Assembly (NCBI RefSeq): GCF_003568845.1
Contig: NZ_CP030126.1
Location: 186,001 to 250,000, forward strand
Reading direction: 5' to 3'
DNA length: 64,000 bases
Origin: Indioceanicola profundi
GTDB taxonomy: Bacteria; Pseudomonadota; Alphaproteobacteria; Azospirillales; Azospirillaceae
How positions within the stretch are numbered: position 1 is the stretch's first letter; each line of letters starts with the position of its first letter. This document shows positions 53,105 to 60,947 of this stretch, piece after piece. The notes beneath the pieces were generated by a model that worked only from the letters and a program-made list of their open reading frames with translations, did not search any database and was not told the origin of the DNA. The translations under genes and the position numbers were made by a program.

Positions 53105-54778
53105 ATGCAGACCGTGATGTCCCGTTTCAGCCCGAAGGCCTTGCGCTCGGGCATTCTGGCCGCAGGCGCGCTCGCCCTGCTGGCGCTCGCCGGTTGCGGC
53201 GAGCAGGAGGCCACGACCGAGCAGGCCTCCGCGGCGCCGCCTCCCGCCGCGGCGGACGGCATCGTGCTCCGGCGCGGAAATGGCGCGGAGCCGGAGACCC
53301 TGGACCCGCACAAATCCACCGGCGTGCCGGAAAGCTGGATCCAGTACGACCTCTTTGAAGGGCTGATGGTGCCCGACGGGAAGGGCGGCTTGATCCCCGG
53401 TGCTGCGGAAAGCACCGAGATCAGCGACGACCAGCTCACCTACACCTTCCATCTGCGTCCCGACGGCAAGTGGTCGGACGGAACGCCCGTCACGGCGCAC
53501 GACTTCGTCTTTGCGTGGAAGCGGCTGGTCGATCCCAAGACCGCCAGCGACTACGCCTATTTCCTGTGGCCGGTCGAGAATGGCGAGGACATCACGCTGG
53601 GCCGCCAGCCGGTGGACAATCTGGCGGTCGAGGCGGTGGACGACCTGACCTTCCGGGTGAAGCTGCGGGCGCCGACGCCTTATTTCACCTCCATGCTGCA
53701 CCACCACGCCACCTACCCCATCAACAAGGCGGCGTACGAGACGCACGGGGACAACTTCGTGCGGCCGGGCAACTATGTGGGCAACGGGGCCTACATGCTG
53801 GCCGAGGCGGTTCCGCAGAGCCACGTCAAGCTGGTGAAGAACCCGCACTTCCATGCCAAGGACGAAGTGCAGATCGACACAGTCTACTACTATGTCACCG
53901 AGCAGCTTGAGGCCGAACTGCGCCGCTTCCGCGCCGGTGAGCTGGACGTGACCTATGAAGTGCCGGTCAGCCAGATGGACTGGGTCCAGGCCAACATGCC
54001 GCAGAACCTGCGGCTGGCCCCTTATTTCGGCACCTACTTCTATGCGCCGAACATGACCCATGAGCCATGGAAGTCCAACAAGGACCTGCGTCTCGCCCTC
54101 AATCTCGCCATCGACCGCGACGTGATCGTCAGGGACATCAACAAGCAGGGCCAGATTCCCGCCTATGGCTGGGTGCCGCCGGGCACGACCAACTATGAGA
54201 ACCAGGCGCCCGAATACGCCGCCTGGACGCAGGAGCAGCGCGACGCCAAGGCCAAGGAGCTGATCCAGCAGGCCGGCTATGGCCCCGGCGGCCAGCCGCT
54301 GGAAGTCGAAATCCTGTACAATACCAGCGAGAACCACCGGAAGCTGGCTATCGCCGTCGCGGCCATGTGGCAGCAGAAGCTGGGGGCCAAGGTCACGCTG
54401 AATAACCAGGAATGGAAGGTGTTCCTGGATTCCCGCGATGAGAAGAAGTTCAAGGACGTGACCCGCCACGGCTGGATCGGCGATTATAACGACGCCAACA
54501 ACTTCCTGGAACTGTTCCGCACCGACATCGGCAAGCAGAACCCGTCCGGCTATTCCAACCCGGAGTTCGACAAGCTGATGATCGAGGCGAACCGTACCGA
54601 GGATGTGGAGCGGCGGGCCGAGCTGATGCAGCAGGCGGAGCGCATCGTGATCGAGGATGTCGCCCTGTTCCCGCTCTACTTCTATGCCAGCAAGCACATG
54701 ATTTCTGATCGGGTTGAGAACTGGAACGACAACCTGCCCGACTACCACCCCACCCGCTTCCTGCGCATCAAGCAGTAA
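53105..54778 (+). CDS. Oligopeptide-binding lipoprotein, paralogue of the preceding gene
   Basis: 557 residues, SBP family 5. It has a lipoprotein signal (ALLALAGC lipobox, Cys near residue 36) then a low-complexity linker of Ala/Pro/Glu, so it is membrane-anchored, unlike its neighbour. The body aligns throughout with the upstream gene (for example RGNGAEPETLDPHKST, WSDGTPVTAHDFVFAWKRLVDPKTASDYAYFLWP), which points to tandem duplication. ATG 53105 is used; ATG 53117 (MSRFSPKAL) is an alternative with AAGGA upstream. A strong terminator follows. No transporter partners are adjacent. Confidence 0.9.
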   Translation: MQTVMSRFSPKALRSGILAAGALALLALAGCGEQEATTEQASAAPPPAAADGIVLRRGNGAEPETLDPHKSTGVPESWIQYDLFEGLMVPDGKGGLIPGAAESTEISDDQLTYTFHLRPDGKWSDGTPVTAHDFVFAWKRLVDPKTASDYAYFLWPVENGEDITLGRQPVDNLAVEAVDDLTFRVKLRAPTPYFTSMLHHHATYPINKAAYETHGDNFVRPGNYVGNGAYMLAEAVPQSHVKLVKNPHFHAKDEVQIDTVYYYVTEQLEAELRRFRAGELDVTYEVPVSQMDWVQANMPQNLRLAPYFGTYFYAPNMTHEPWKSNKDLRLALNLAIDRDVIVRDINKQGQIPAYGWVPPGTTNYENQAPEYAAWTQEQRDAKAKELIQQAGYGPGGQPLEVEILYNTSENHRKLAIAVAAMWQQKLGAKVTLNNQEWKVFLDSRDEKKFKDVTRHGWIGDYNDANNFLELFRTDIGKQNPSGYSNPEFDKLMIEANRTEDVERRAELMQQAERIVIEDVALFPLYFYASKHMISDRVENWNDNLPDYHPTRFLRIKQ

Positions 54779-54805
54779 GCCGGCCCGGGTCGGGATCGGA
54801 TCGGG

Positions 54806-54837
54806 AAGGCCGCCGGGGGAAGCCCCGGCGGCCTTTT
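54806..54837 (+). terminator. Intrinsic terminator after the second oppA-like gene
   Basis: AAGGCCGCCGGGG (54806-54818) with CCCCGGCGGCCTT (54823-54835), 13 perfect pairs, loop GAAG, then TTTTCTC. 27 bases after the stop. Confidence 0.88.
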
Positions 54838-54881
54838 CTCTGCCCGCCTGCCGAGGGAGGGACGGGACGGCTAAGGACACG

Positions 54882-54889
54882 TTAACCAT
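54882..54889 (+). promoter_or_regulatory. TTAACCAT motif (CtrA half-site-like) before a small membrane-protein gene
   Basis: Exact TTAACCAT 53 bases upstream of ATG 54943, the second exact copy of this octamer in the window. A full CtrA-type box lies 480 bases further on (55369). Confidence 0.35.
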
Positions 54890-54942
54890 GCCGCTGCATG
54901 GTGGCGGTCCGCCGATCCGCCACGACCGTGAGAGCCCCGCCC

Positions 54943-55317
54943 ATGCCGCACCCGATCCCCGCCGCCCTGCGCGTCGATCTGCGTGCCGTCGCTTCGACGG
55001 CTCTGCTGCCCGTCGTGGCCGGGCTGGTCATCGGCTGGGGCTTGGCCGGGGCGGTGCCGGCAGCCCTGGAAGGCCAGACGCCCATGGCCTTCGCGCTGAA
55101 TCTGACCCGTCTCTGCTATCTGGGCGTGGCCGCGTCCCATGTGGGGGCCTGGATCGCCGGGGACCTTATGGCCCGCCTGCGCAGCGATCCCACCGATCTG
55201 GTTGAACAGTTGCGCAGTCCCGAACCGAGCGATTGCGCCTGGGGCGCGTTCCCCAACCCGCTGGATGCCGCTCTGCTGGCCGTAGGGCTCGCCACGCTTG
55301 TAAATGCCGCCGCCTGA
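54943..55317 (+). CDS. Small hypothetical membrane protein
   Basis: 124 residues with helices at about 14-40 (VASTALLPVVAGLVIGWGLAGAVP), 50-72 (AFALNLTRLCYLGVAASHVGAWIAGDLM) and a weaker one at the C-terminus (LDAALLAVGLATLVNA); the loop between (RLRSDPTDLVEQLRSPEPSDCAWG) is polar. No domain is recognised. Codon use is that of the genome. It is preceded by TTAACCAT and followed by an A+T-rich gap, and lies in the neighbourhood of a chemoreceptor. Function unknown. Confidence 0.65.
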   Translation: MPHPIPAALRVDLRAVASTALLPVVAGLVIGWGLAGAVPAALEGQTPMAFALNLTRLCYLGVAASHVGAWIAGDLMARLRSDPTDLVEQLRSPEPSDCAWGAFPNPLDAALLAVGLATLVNAAA

Positions 55318-55368
55318 TGCTGGTTCTGCGCGAGGGCGCGCGCGCTCTCAAGGCTGGGCCGTGAATGG

Positions 55369-55384
55369 TTAATTACGTCTTAAC
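55369..55384. promoter_or_regulatory. Full CtrA-type box TTAA-N7-TTAAC
   Basis: TTAA (55369-55372), seven bases TTACGTC, TTAAC (55380-55384): an exact match to the CtrA consensus of alphaproteobacteria. It is the only full copy I found in the window. Neighbours are the small membrane-protein gene upstream and the Cys-rich small protein and (on the other strand) chemoreceptor downstream. Confidence 0.5.
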
Positions 55385-55531
55385 TATGCAATGCCGCGGA
55401 AATCAACGGCTGACAGCTCTTCTTGAAGCAGATGGCCAGTAGCATTGTGCGGCGCAGTGTAAACGTGTTGCTTTGGCTTCTATCTTATGATTTACGGGCT
55501 TCCAAAAAATACGGACGAATTACAACGAATC

Positions 55532-55561
55532 TTCACATTTATTTTCCGAAAGTGGTATGGT
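55532..55561 (+). promoter_or_regulatory. Predicted promoter of the small Cys-rich protein gene
   Basis: TTCACA (55532-55537, five of six to TTGACA), 18-base spacer, TATGGT (55556-55561). The start of RNA would be near 55568, giving a leader of about 90 bases before ATG 55657. Confidence 0.45.
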
Positions 55562-55656
55562 CTCTCCGCTACTGCCGCTGATCTGCCGGGCGGCTGAAAA
55601 ATAGAAAGCATGTGGCGCCCTGCCGGGGCGACATGGGCGGGCAACGGGGGGAGACG

Positions 55657-55866
55657 ATGCCGTTACATGAAAATGTGATCGACGCCACTTACCTGGATGC
55701 CCCCTTGTCGGCGGCGAAGCGCGTGGCGCGGATCGCGTGGTTGGATTGCGCCGATGGCGCCACCCGGCGGGCGCTTGCCTGTGCAAGCCACAGCAATTGC
55801 CCCTATGGCTCTGGCATCTGCCCCCACCATCCCGAATGGCGGGCGGAGGTTCTTCTGGCGGGTTGA
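55657..55866 (+). CDS. Small Cys/His-rich hypothetical protein, 69 aa
   Basis: Opens MPLHENVIDATYLDAPLSAA and carries LDCADG, then ACASHSNCPYGSGICPHHPE: four cysteines and three histidines in about 30 residues, a pattern able to bind a metal such as zinc. GGGGGGAGACG precedes ATG 55657. No family is recognised. It is an isolated single-gene unit: A+T-rich promoter region in front, a 15-base perfect hairpin directly after the stop, and a chemoreceptor converging on it. Confidence 0.6.
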   Translation: MPLHENVIDATYLDAPLSAAKRVARIAWLDCADGATRRALACASHSNCPYGSGICPHHPEWRAEVLLAG

Positions 55867-55899
55867 CCGCATGCCGGCCCCGCCGGGGCCGGCATGCGG
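55867..55899. terminator. Perfect 15-base hairpin between convergent genes
   Basis: CCGCATGCCGGCCCC (55867-55881), loop GCC, GGGGCCGGCATGCGG (55885-55899). It starts at the first base after the stop of the small gene and ends seven bases before the chemoreceptor stop. There is no T-run on either strand, so it may be a Rho-assisted or bidirectional stop. Confidence 0.6.
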
Positions 55900-55905
55900 G
55901 ACATG

Positions 55906-57621
55906 TCAGGCGGCGCGAACCCGGGCGACGAAGGCATCCACCTCATCGCGCAGCCGCCCCGCTTCCCGCGACAGGGTACCGGCCGCCGTCAGCACTTCCC
56001 TGGCCGCGGTGCCGGCTTCCGCCGCGGCGGAGCTGACGCCGGATATGTTCTCGGACACATCCCGGGTCCCCATGGCGGCCTGTTGCACGTTGCGGCCGAT
56101 CTCCTGGGTGGCAGCCGACTGTTCCTCGACCGCCGAAGCGATGGAGTTGCCGATTTCGCTGACCCGCTGGATCGTACGGCCGATGGACCGGATGGCATCC
56201 ACAGACACGCCGGTGCGGCCCTGGATTTCGGTGATGTGGCCGGCAATCTCCTCGGTCGCGCGGGCGGTCTGGTTCGCAAGCGCCTTCACCTCGCTGGCCA
56301 CCACGGCGAAGCCCTTGCCGGCCTCTCCGGCGCGGGCCGCTTCGATGGTGGCGTTGAGGGCGAGAAGGTTCGTCTGGCCGGCGATGTCCTGGATCAGCTG
56401 GACCACAGCGCCGATCCGCTCCGCCGCCACGGCCAGCCCCTCGACGGACTCGTTGGTCTTCTCCGCCTCGAACACCGCCTCGCGGCTGATGCGGGCGGCT
56501 TCGGCGACCTGACGGCTGATTTCGGTGATGGAACCGCCGAGCTCCTCCGTCGCGGCGGCCACAGTCTGGACATTGCCCGACGCCTGCTCGGTCGCGGCAG
56601 CGACCGCGGTGGCCTGCCGGTTGGTCTGCTCCGCCACGGCGGACATGCCCTGGGCATTGGCCTGAAGCTGGGTGGCGGAGCTGGAGACGGACTGCACCAC
56701 CCCCTTCACGCTGGCCTCGAACTGGTCGGCAAGCTCCAGCATGGCGGCGCGGCGGGCCTGCCGCGCCTTTTCCTCCGCCGCCGCGGCCTCCTGCTCCAGG
56801 CGGCGGGTGCGGAGCATGCTTTCCTGGAAGATGCGCAGCCCCTGGGCCACCTCGCCGATTTCGTCGCGCCGACCGGTCCCGCTGATCTCCACCTCCAGCT
56901 TCCCGCCCGCCAGCGCCCGCAGTTCCTCCACCGTGCGGGAAAGCGGACGGGCGATGCCGAACTGGGCCACCATGAAGCCGATGCCGAACCCGCCGACCAC
57001 GGCGATCACGGCGACCGTCAGCATCATGACCTTGGTGTTGTCCGCCGTAGCGGCCGCCGCTTCGGCCGCCGCGCGCGACCCGGCCTCCACATGCTCGGTC
57101 AATGCACGGACCCGCTGTTGCAACTCCTCCGCGACGGCCCGGCTCTCGCGGGCGCGCTGCCGAACGGCGAGCTGCGCATCCGACACGGTGACGTCACTGC
57201 CGACCTCCGTAGCGGTGGTCACTGTCTGCTCCAGCGAGGCCATGTACCGGGCGTAGGCGGCTTCCACCTCGGCTAGCAGGGCGTCGCCGCGCGCATCTCC
57301 CGCACCGTCAAGATCCTCGTGCAACTCTCCGATCCGCCGCAGATACTCTTCCCGTTCCCGGTCCACCACCTGCCGGATCGTGGCGATCTGGTCGCTGGAC
57401 GGATCGGCGGCCAGCCGGTACTCAGCCCGGTTCAGGGCGATCACGTTCTGGTTCGCCCTGGCTGTCGCCACGGCCAGTCGGTTCGAGGCCTGGATGGTTA
57501 CCGTCGTATCCGCCACGCGACCGATTCCGGACCAGCCGATCACGCTGACGACCAGGATGGCGCCGGTCAGCAGACCGACCAGGATCAGCAGTTTGGGAAG
57601 CACTTTCAGATTGGCGAACAT
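55906..57621 (-). CDS. Methyl-accepting chemotaxis protein
   Basis: 571 residues. Helix 1 (about 10-30), periplasmic four-helix-bundle sensor (31-195) beginning [30 protein letters not shown], helix 2 (about 200-222), HAMP (223-280) and a cytoplasmic signalling domain with the hairpin tip [52 protein letters not shown]. The C-terminus lacks the CheR-docking pentapeptide. ATG 57621 is chosen with GAGGA upstream; the frame is open nine codons further. Ligand unknown. It reports to CheA/CheW encoded elsewhere. Confidence 0.94.
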   Translation of the reverse strand: MFANLKVLPKLLILVGLLTGAILVVSVIGWSGIGRVADTTVTIQASNRLAVATARANQNVIALNRAEYRLAADPSSDQIATIRQVVDREREEYLRRIGELHEDLDGAGDARGDALLAEVEAAYARYMASLEQTVTTATEVGSDVTVSDAQLAVRQRARESRAVAEELQQRVRALTEHVEAGSRAAAEAAAATADNTKVMMLTVAVIAVVGGFGIGFMVAQFGIARPLSRTVEELRALAGGKLEVEISGTGRRDEIGEVAQGLRIFQESMLRTRRLEQEAAAAEEKARQARRAAMLELADQFEASVKGVVQSVSSSATQLQANAQGMSAVAEQTNRQATAVAAATEQASGNVQTVAAATEELGGSITEISRQVAEAARISREAVFEAEKTNESVEGLAVAAERIGAVVQLIQDIAGQTNLLALNATIEAARAGEAGKGFAVVASEVKALANQTARATEEIAGHITEIQGRTGVSVDAIRSIGRTIQRVSEIGNSIASAVEEQSAATQEIGRNVQQAAMGTRDVSENISGVSSAAAEAGTAAREVLTAAGTLSREAGRLRDEVDAFVARVRAA

Positions 57622-57817
57622 CGCGTCCTCGGCAGCATGGTTGTGCACTGCCCGCGCCGAAGGGGAGGAGGGCGGCGAGCGGAATGTGAGTTAGCATCGC
57701 CGCTCAGAAGTGTAGGGTCATATCACTTCAGGATTAGGACTCCGCCCTTATGCTCTTGGCGGCGTCGCCGGGCCGGCAGTAACGCAAGGCCTCGTATTCC
57801 GTTCACCTCCGGTTCAG

Positions 57818-58936
57818 ATGCCCGGAGGCAGCGTGCCGAATCTCAGCCACTATATACATCTATCGCCAGAGACCCGCCGTGACCTGATCCGGCTGGGCCT
57901 GCAATCCGCCGTGGCGGCCGGCGGCACCTATCTGGTCATGCGCGTAACGGGATTGCCGCAATTGTCCTGGGCCGTGATGTCCGCCCTGTTCGTCGTGCAG
58001 CAGAGCCTGGACAACACGCTCCAATCGGCGGGCGGGCGGCTGGTCGGCACGGTTCTGGGCAGTGCTGTCGGGCTCGCCAGCGTGGTGCTGATCGATGTCG
58101 ATCATGTCGGCACCGTCGGGGGCGGCTGGGGGATTCTGCTGCGGCTGGTTCTCTGCGGGCTTGTGATGAACGCCATTTCAGTGGCTAGGCCGGGGCTGCG
58201 CTACGGAGTCATCGCCGCCGCGATCATCGCGCTGGAGCCGGCCGCCGACAATGCCGTCCAAGGGGCGGTGGACCGGGGTACGGCCATCCTGACCGGCACC
58301 CTGCTCGGCATCGCCGCCGCCCTGGCGATCTGGCCCGACCCGGCCTACCGCCGCCTGCGCCGGCACGTCCGCCGCGCCCTGACGGCCTGCGCCGATCTGG
58401 TCACGGAGGCGCTGGACGATCTGGCGGAGGGTGGGGGAGGGGCAAAGCTGGGACCGCTGCACCAGCGCATCCTCCTGGAACTGCAACAGGCCCATGCGGC
58501 CTCCGGGGCGTCGCGCCTCCACCGCCTGCCCGGCCTGTCCAAGGGGGCAGACCCCCAGCGCCTCGTCCGGGTGACGGAGCGGCTCTGGCACGCATTGGTC
58601 CTGCTCGATCGCGTTGATTCCGATACCCGCTTCGCCCTGGAGCGGCGGCTGAGCGACGAGGCCGTGGCGGCCCTGCGCCGGGTCCGCGAAGCGACCGTGC
58701 AGCACCTGCACCTGCTGACCGACAGCATGGCGCGGTGGGAGCCGCCGCCGCAGCCCGATGCCGTCCGGGATGCGGTGCATGCCGCCGAAAAGGTGCTGCG
58801 CGTCGGGTCGGAGAATGCCGACCGTCCCTCCGCCGTGCGCATCCATGCGCTGGAGTTCGGCCTCTCCGAACTGCACAAGAACCTGCAGGAACTGGTCGAT
58901 CTGCTGTGCGGCACTCCGCCCGAGCAGCGCCCCTGA
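57818..58936 (+). CDS. FUSC-family membrane protein (aromatic-acid/aryl-polyene exporter-like)
   Basis: 372 residues. Six helices in the N-terminal half (about 24-170: LGLQSAVAAGGTYLVMRVTGLPQLSWAVMSALFVVQQSLDNTLQSAGGRLVGTVLGSAVGL) are the FUSC signature; a soluble helical C-terminal half (175-372) follows. Family members export aromatic carboxylic acids or fusaric acid or assist envelope pumps. ATG 57818 has no ribosome site; GTG 57833 has GGAGG four bases upstream and may be the true start. No partner membrane-fusion gene is adjacent. Confidence 0.82.
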   Translation: MPGGSVPNLSHYIHLSPETRRDLIRLGLQSAVAAGGTYLVMRVTGLPQLSWAVMSALFVVQQSLDNTLQSAGGRLVGTVLGSAVGLASVVLIDVDHVGTVGGGWGILLRLVLCGLVMNAISVARPGLRYGVIAAAIIALEPAADNAVQGAVDRGTAILTGTLLGIAAALAIWPDPAYRRLRRHVRRALTACADLVTEALDDLAEGGGGAKLGPLHQRILLELQQAHAASGASRLHRLPGLSKGADPQRLVRVTERLWHALVLLDRVDSDTRFALERRLSDEAVAALRRVREATVQHLHLLTDSMARWEPPPQPDAVRDAVHAAEKVLRVGSENADRPSAVRIHALEFGLSELHKNLQELVDLLCGTPPEQRP

Positions 58937-59138
58937 TTCCGTCCAGTCGCGGCGCCTGTGCAGCCAGGGACCGATTCCGAAAGCCCCCTATCGCCGCATA
59001 TTGGCTATTCGTTCAATCCACGCCCGCAAAGCTTCACAATGATTTCCGGATCGGGCAAGGTTCATGCGCGAAAAATGGGCAGGCTCTGTCGTGCCGCCGG
59101 CCAGCGCGAACGGGATGCCAAAGGGGGAAACGGACTGC

Positions 59139-60476
59139 ATGAAACTCGCGATACCAAAGGAGCGGCGGGCGAACGAGTTGCGCGTTGCAGCCACGCCGGA
59201 CACGGTCAAGAAATTCAAGGCGCTGGGCCTCGACGTGGTGGTCGAGACGGGGGCCGGCCTGGGTGCCGCCATCACCGACCAGGCCTATGAGGCCGCAGGC
59301 GCCAGCATCGCGCCGGACGTCAAGGCCACGGTCTCCGACGCCGACATCGTGCTGAAGGTGCAGCGCCCGCTGGGGCCGGGGGAGGGGGACGTCGATGAGA
59401 TGGCCCTGCTGAAGCCGGGCTCCACCCTGGTCGCCGTGCTGTCTCCCCATGCCGACAAGGCGCGGATCGCCGCTTATGGCGCGGCGAACATCGACGCCTT
59501 CGCCATGGAGTTCATGCCCCGCATCACCCGGGCGCAGAGTGCGGACGTGCTGTCCAGCCAGTCCAACCTGGCCGGCTACCGCGCGGTGCTGGAGGCGGCC
59601 TATGTCTTCGGCCGCGCCTTCCCGATGATGATGACCGCCGCCGGCACGGTGCCGCCCGCCCGCGCCCTGATCATGGGCGCCGGCGTCGCGGGCCTTCAGG
59701 CCATCGCCACCGCGCGCCGCCTGGGCGCCGTGGTCAGCGCCACCGACGTCCGCCCCGCCACCAAGGAGCAGGTGGAAAGCCTCGGCGGCACTTTCGTCGC
59801 CGTGATGGATGAGGAGTTCCAGCAGGCCCAGACCGCCGGCGGCTACGCCAAGGAGATGAGTGCCGAGTATCAGGCCAAGCAGAAGGCCCTGATCGCCGAA
59901 ACCATCAAGAAGCAGGACATCGTCATCACCACGGCCCTGATCCCCGGACGCAAGGCCCCGATCCTGGTCACCGACGACATGCTGCGCAGCATGAAGCAGG
60001 GCGCGGTGCTGGTGGACATGGCGGTGGAGCAGGGCGGCAACATCGAGGGCGCCGTGCCCGGCGAGGTGGTAGAGAAGTACGGGGTCAAGATCGTCGGCCA
60101 CGTCAACCTGCCCAGCCGCATCCCGGTGGACAGCTCCGCCCTCTACGCCAAGAACCTGCTGACTTTCCTGACGCCCTTCATCAAGGACGGAAAGCTGGAG
60201 TTCAACTGGGACGACGATCTGGTCAAGGGCACCGCGCTGACCCGCAGCGGCAGGGTGGTGCACCCGTCCTTCGTGACGGATGCTGCTCCCGCAGCGCCCG
60301 CCCCCTCGGCGGCCCAGCCGGAAACCGACCAGTCGGTTCAGGCCACCCCGCCCTCCACGGAAGCGGGGGAGGAAAAGCCCGAGGTCATCAAGGTGAAGCC
60401 GGCCAAGCCGGACGGCACGCCTGAGGGCCAGTCGGAGAAATCGCAGGATGGCGGAACGCCGTCCACCGGGACCTGA
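59139..60476 (+). CDS. pntAA: NAD(P) transhydrogenase subunit alpha, part 1
   Basis: 445 residues; the soluble NAD(H)-binding dI component of proton-translocating transhydrogenase, which uses the proton gradient to make NADPH from NADH. Alanine-dehydrogenase-like fold: KLAIPKERRANELRVAATPDTVKKF, RITRAQSADVLSSQSNLAGYRAV, Rossmann GAGVAGLQAIATARRLGA, TDVRPATKEQVESLGG and the mobile-loop region. After PSFVTDAAP it has an unusual tail of about 65 low-complexity Pro/Ala/Glu/Lys/Gly residues; the R. rubrum protein ends near residue 384. First of three genes, 18 bases before pntAB. Confidence 0.95.
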   Translation: MKLAIPKERRANELRVAATPDTVKKFKALGLDVVVETGAGLGAAITDQAYEAAGASIAPDVKATVSDADIVLKVQRPLGPGEGDVDEMALLKPGSTLVAVLSPHADKARIAAYGAANIDAFAMEFMPRITRAQSADVLSSQSNLAGYRAVLEAAYVFGRAFPMMMTAAGTVPPARALIMGAGVAGLQAIATARRLGAVVSATDVRPATKEQVESLGGTFVAVMDEEFQQAQTAGGYAKEMSAEYQAKQKALIAETIKKQDIVITTALIPGRKAPILVTDDMLRSMKQGAVLVDMAVEQGGNIEGAVPGEVVEKYGVKIVGHVNLPSRIPVDSSALYAKNLLTFLTPFIKDGKLEFNWDDDLVKGTALTRSGRVVHPSFVTDAAPAAPAPSAAQPETDQSVQATPPSTEAGEEKPEVIKVKPAKPDGTPEGQSEKSQDGGTPSTGT

Positions 60477-60494
60477 GCCGTGGGGAGCCTAGGA

Positions 60495-60929
60495 ATGGAT
60501 CCGAACCAACACGTACAAGATGCGGCCGACCTCGCCACCAATGCGCAGGAACTGGCCAACCGCGCCGCCGACCTCGCTCTCCAGGCAACGCAACTGGCTC
60601 AGCCCGCCGCGGCGGTGACCGAGGGCGTGCCATTCATCGTCGCCGGCCTGACCGTGTTCGCCCTGGCCTGCTTCGTCGGCTATTACGTGGTCTGGCGGGT
60701 GACGCCGGCCCTGCACTCGCCGCTGATGGCCGTCACCAATGCCGTCTCCTCCGTGATCATCGTCGGCGCTCTGATCGCCACCGGCGCCAGCGTTTCGGGC
60801 TGGTCGGTGGGCTTCGGCTTCGTCGCCGTGGTGCTCGCCTCGGTCAACATCTTCGGTGGCTTCCTCGTCACCCAGCGGATGCTGTCCATGTACAAGAAGA
60901 AGGCGCCCGCCGGCGCCTCCAAGAAATAA
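60495..60929 (+). CDS. pntAB: NAD(P) transhydrogenase subunit alpha, part 2
   Basis: 144 residues; the first membrane (dII) part, with three or four helices: [54 protein letters not shown] and [25 protein letters not shown], the latter being the conserved end. The 40-residue N-terminus is a polar, Ala-rich helix. In E. coli this is fused to PntAA; a separate pntAB is the R. rubrum arrangement. ATG 60495 follows GGGGAG. Confidence 0.95.
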   Translation: MDPNQHVQDAADLATNAQELANRAADLALQATQLAQPAAAVTEGVPFIVAGLTVFALACFVGYYVVWRVTPALHSPLMAVTNAVSSVIIVGALIATGASVSGWSVGFGFVAVVLASVNIFGGFLVTQRMLSMYKKKAPAGASKK

Positions 60930-60947
60930 CCGGGGGAGGCCACCGCA

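Larger units (their letters stand above)
55318..55656. other. A+T-rich intergenic region with CtrA box and promoter
   Basis: 339 bases, visibly richer in A+T than anything else in the window (for example 55480-55560). It holds a full CtrA-type motif (55369-55384), a likely promoter (55532-55561) and no ORF. It could be an ordinary regulatory gap, a small-RNA locus or the scar of a transfer; nothing in it resembles a transposase or an attachment site. Confidence 0.5.

Noticed and set aside
55480-55560. A+T-rich stretch as an insertion-sequence remnant or attachment site
   Set aside because: No terminal inverted repeats, target duplication, transposase or integrase fragment, or tRNA is visible; a promoter region explains it as well.
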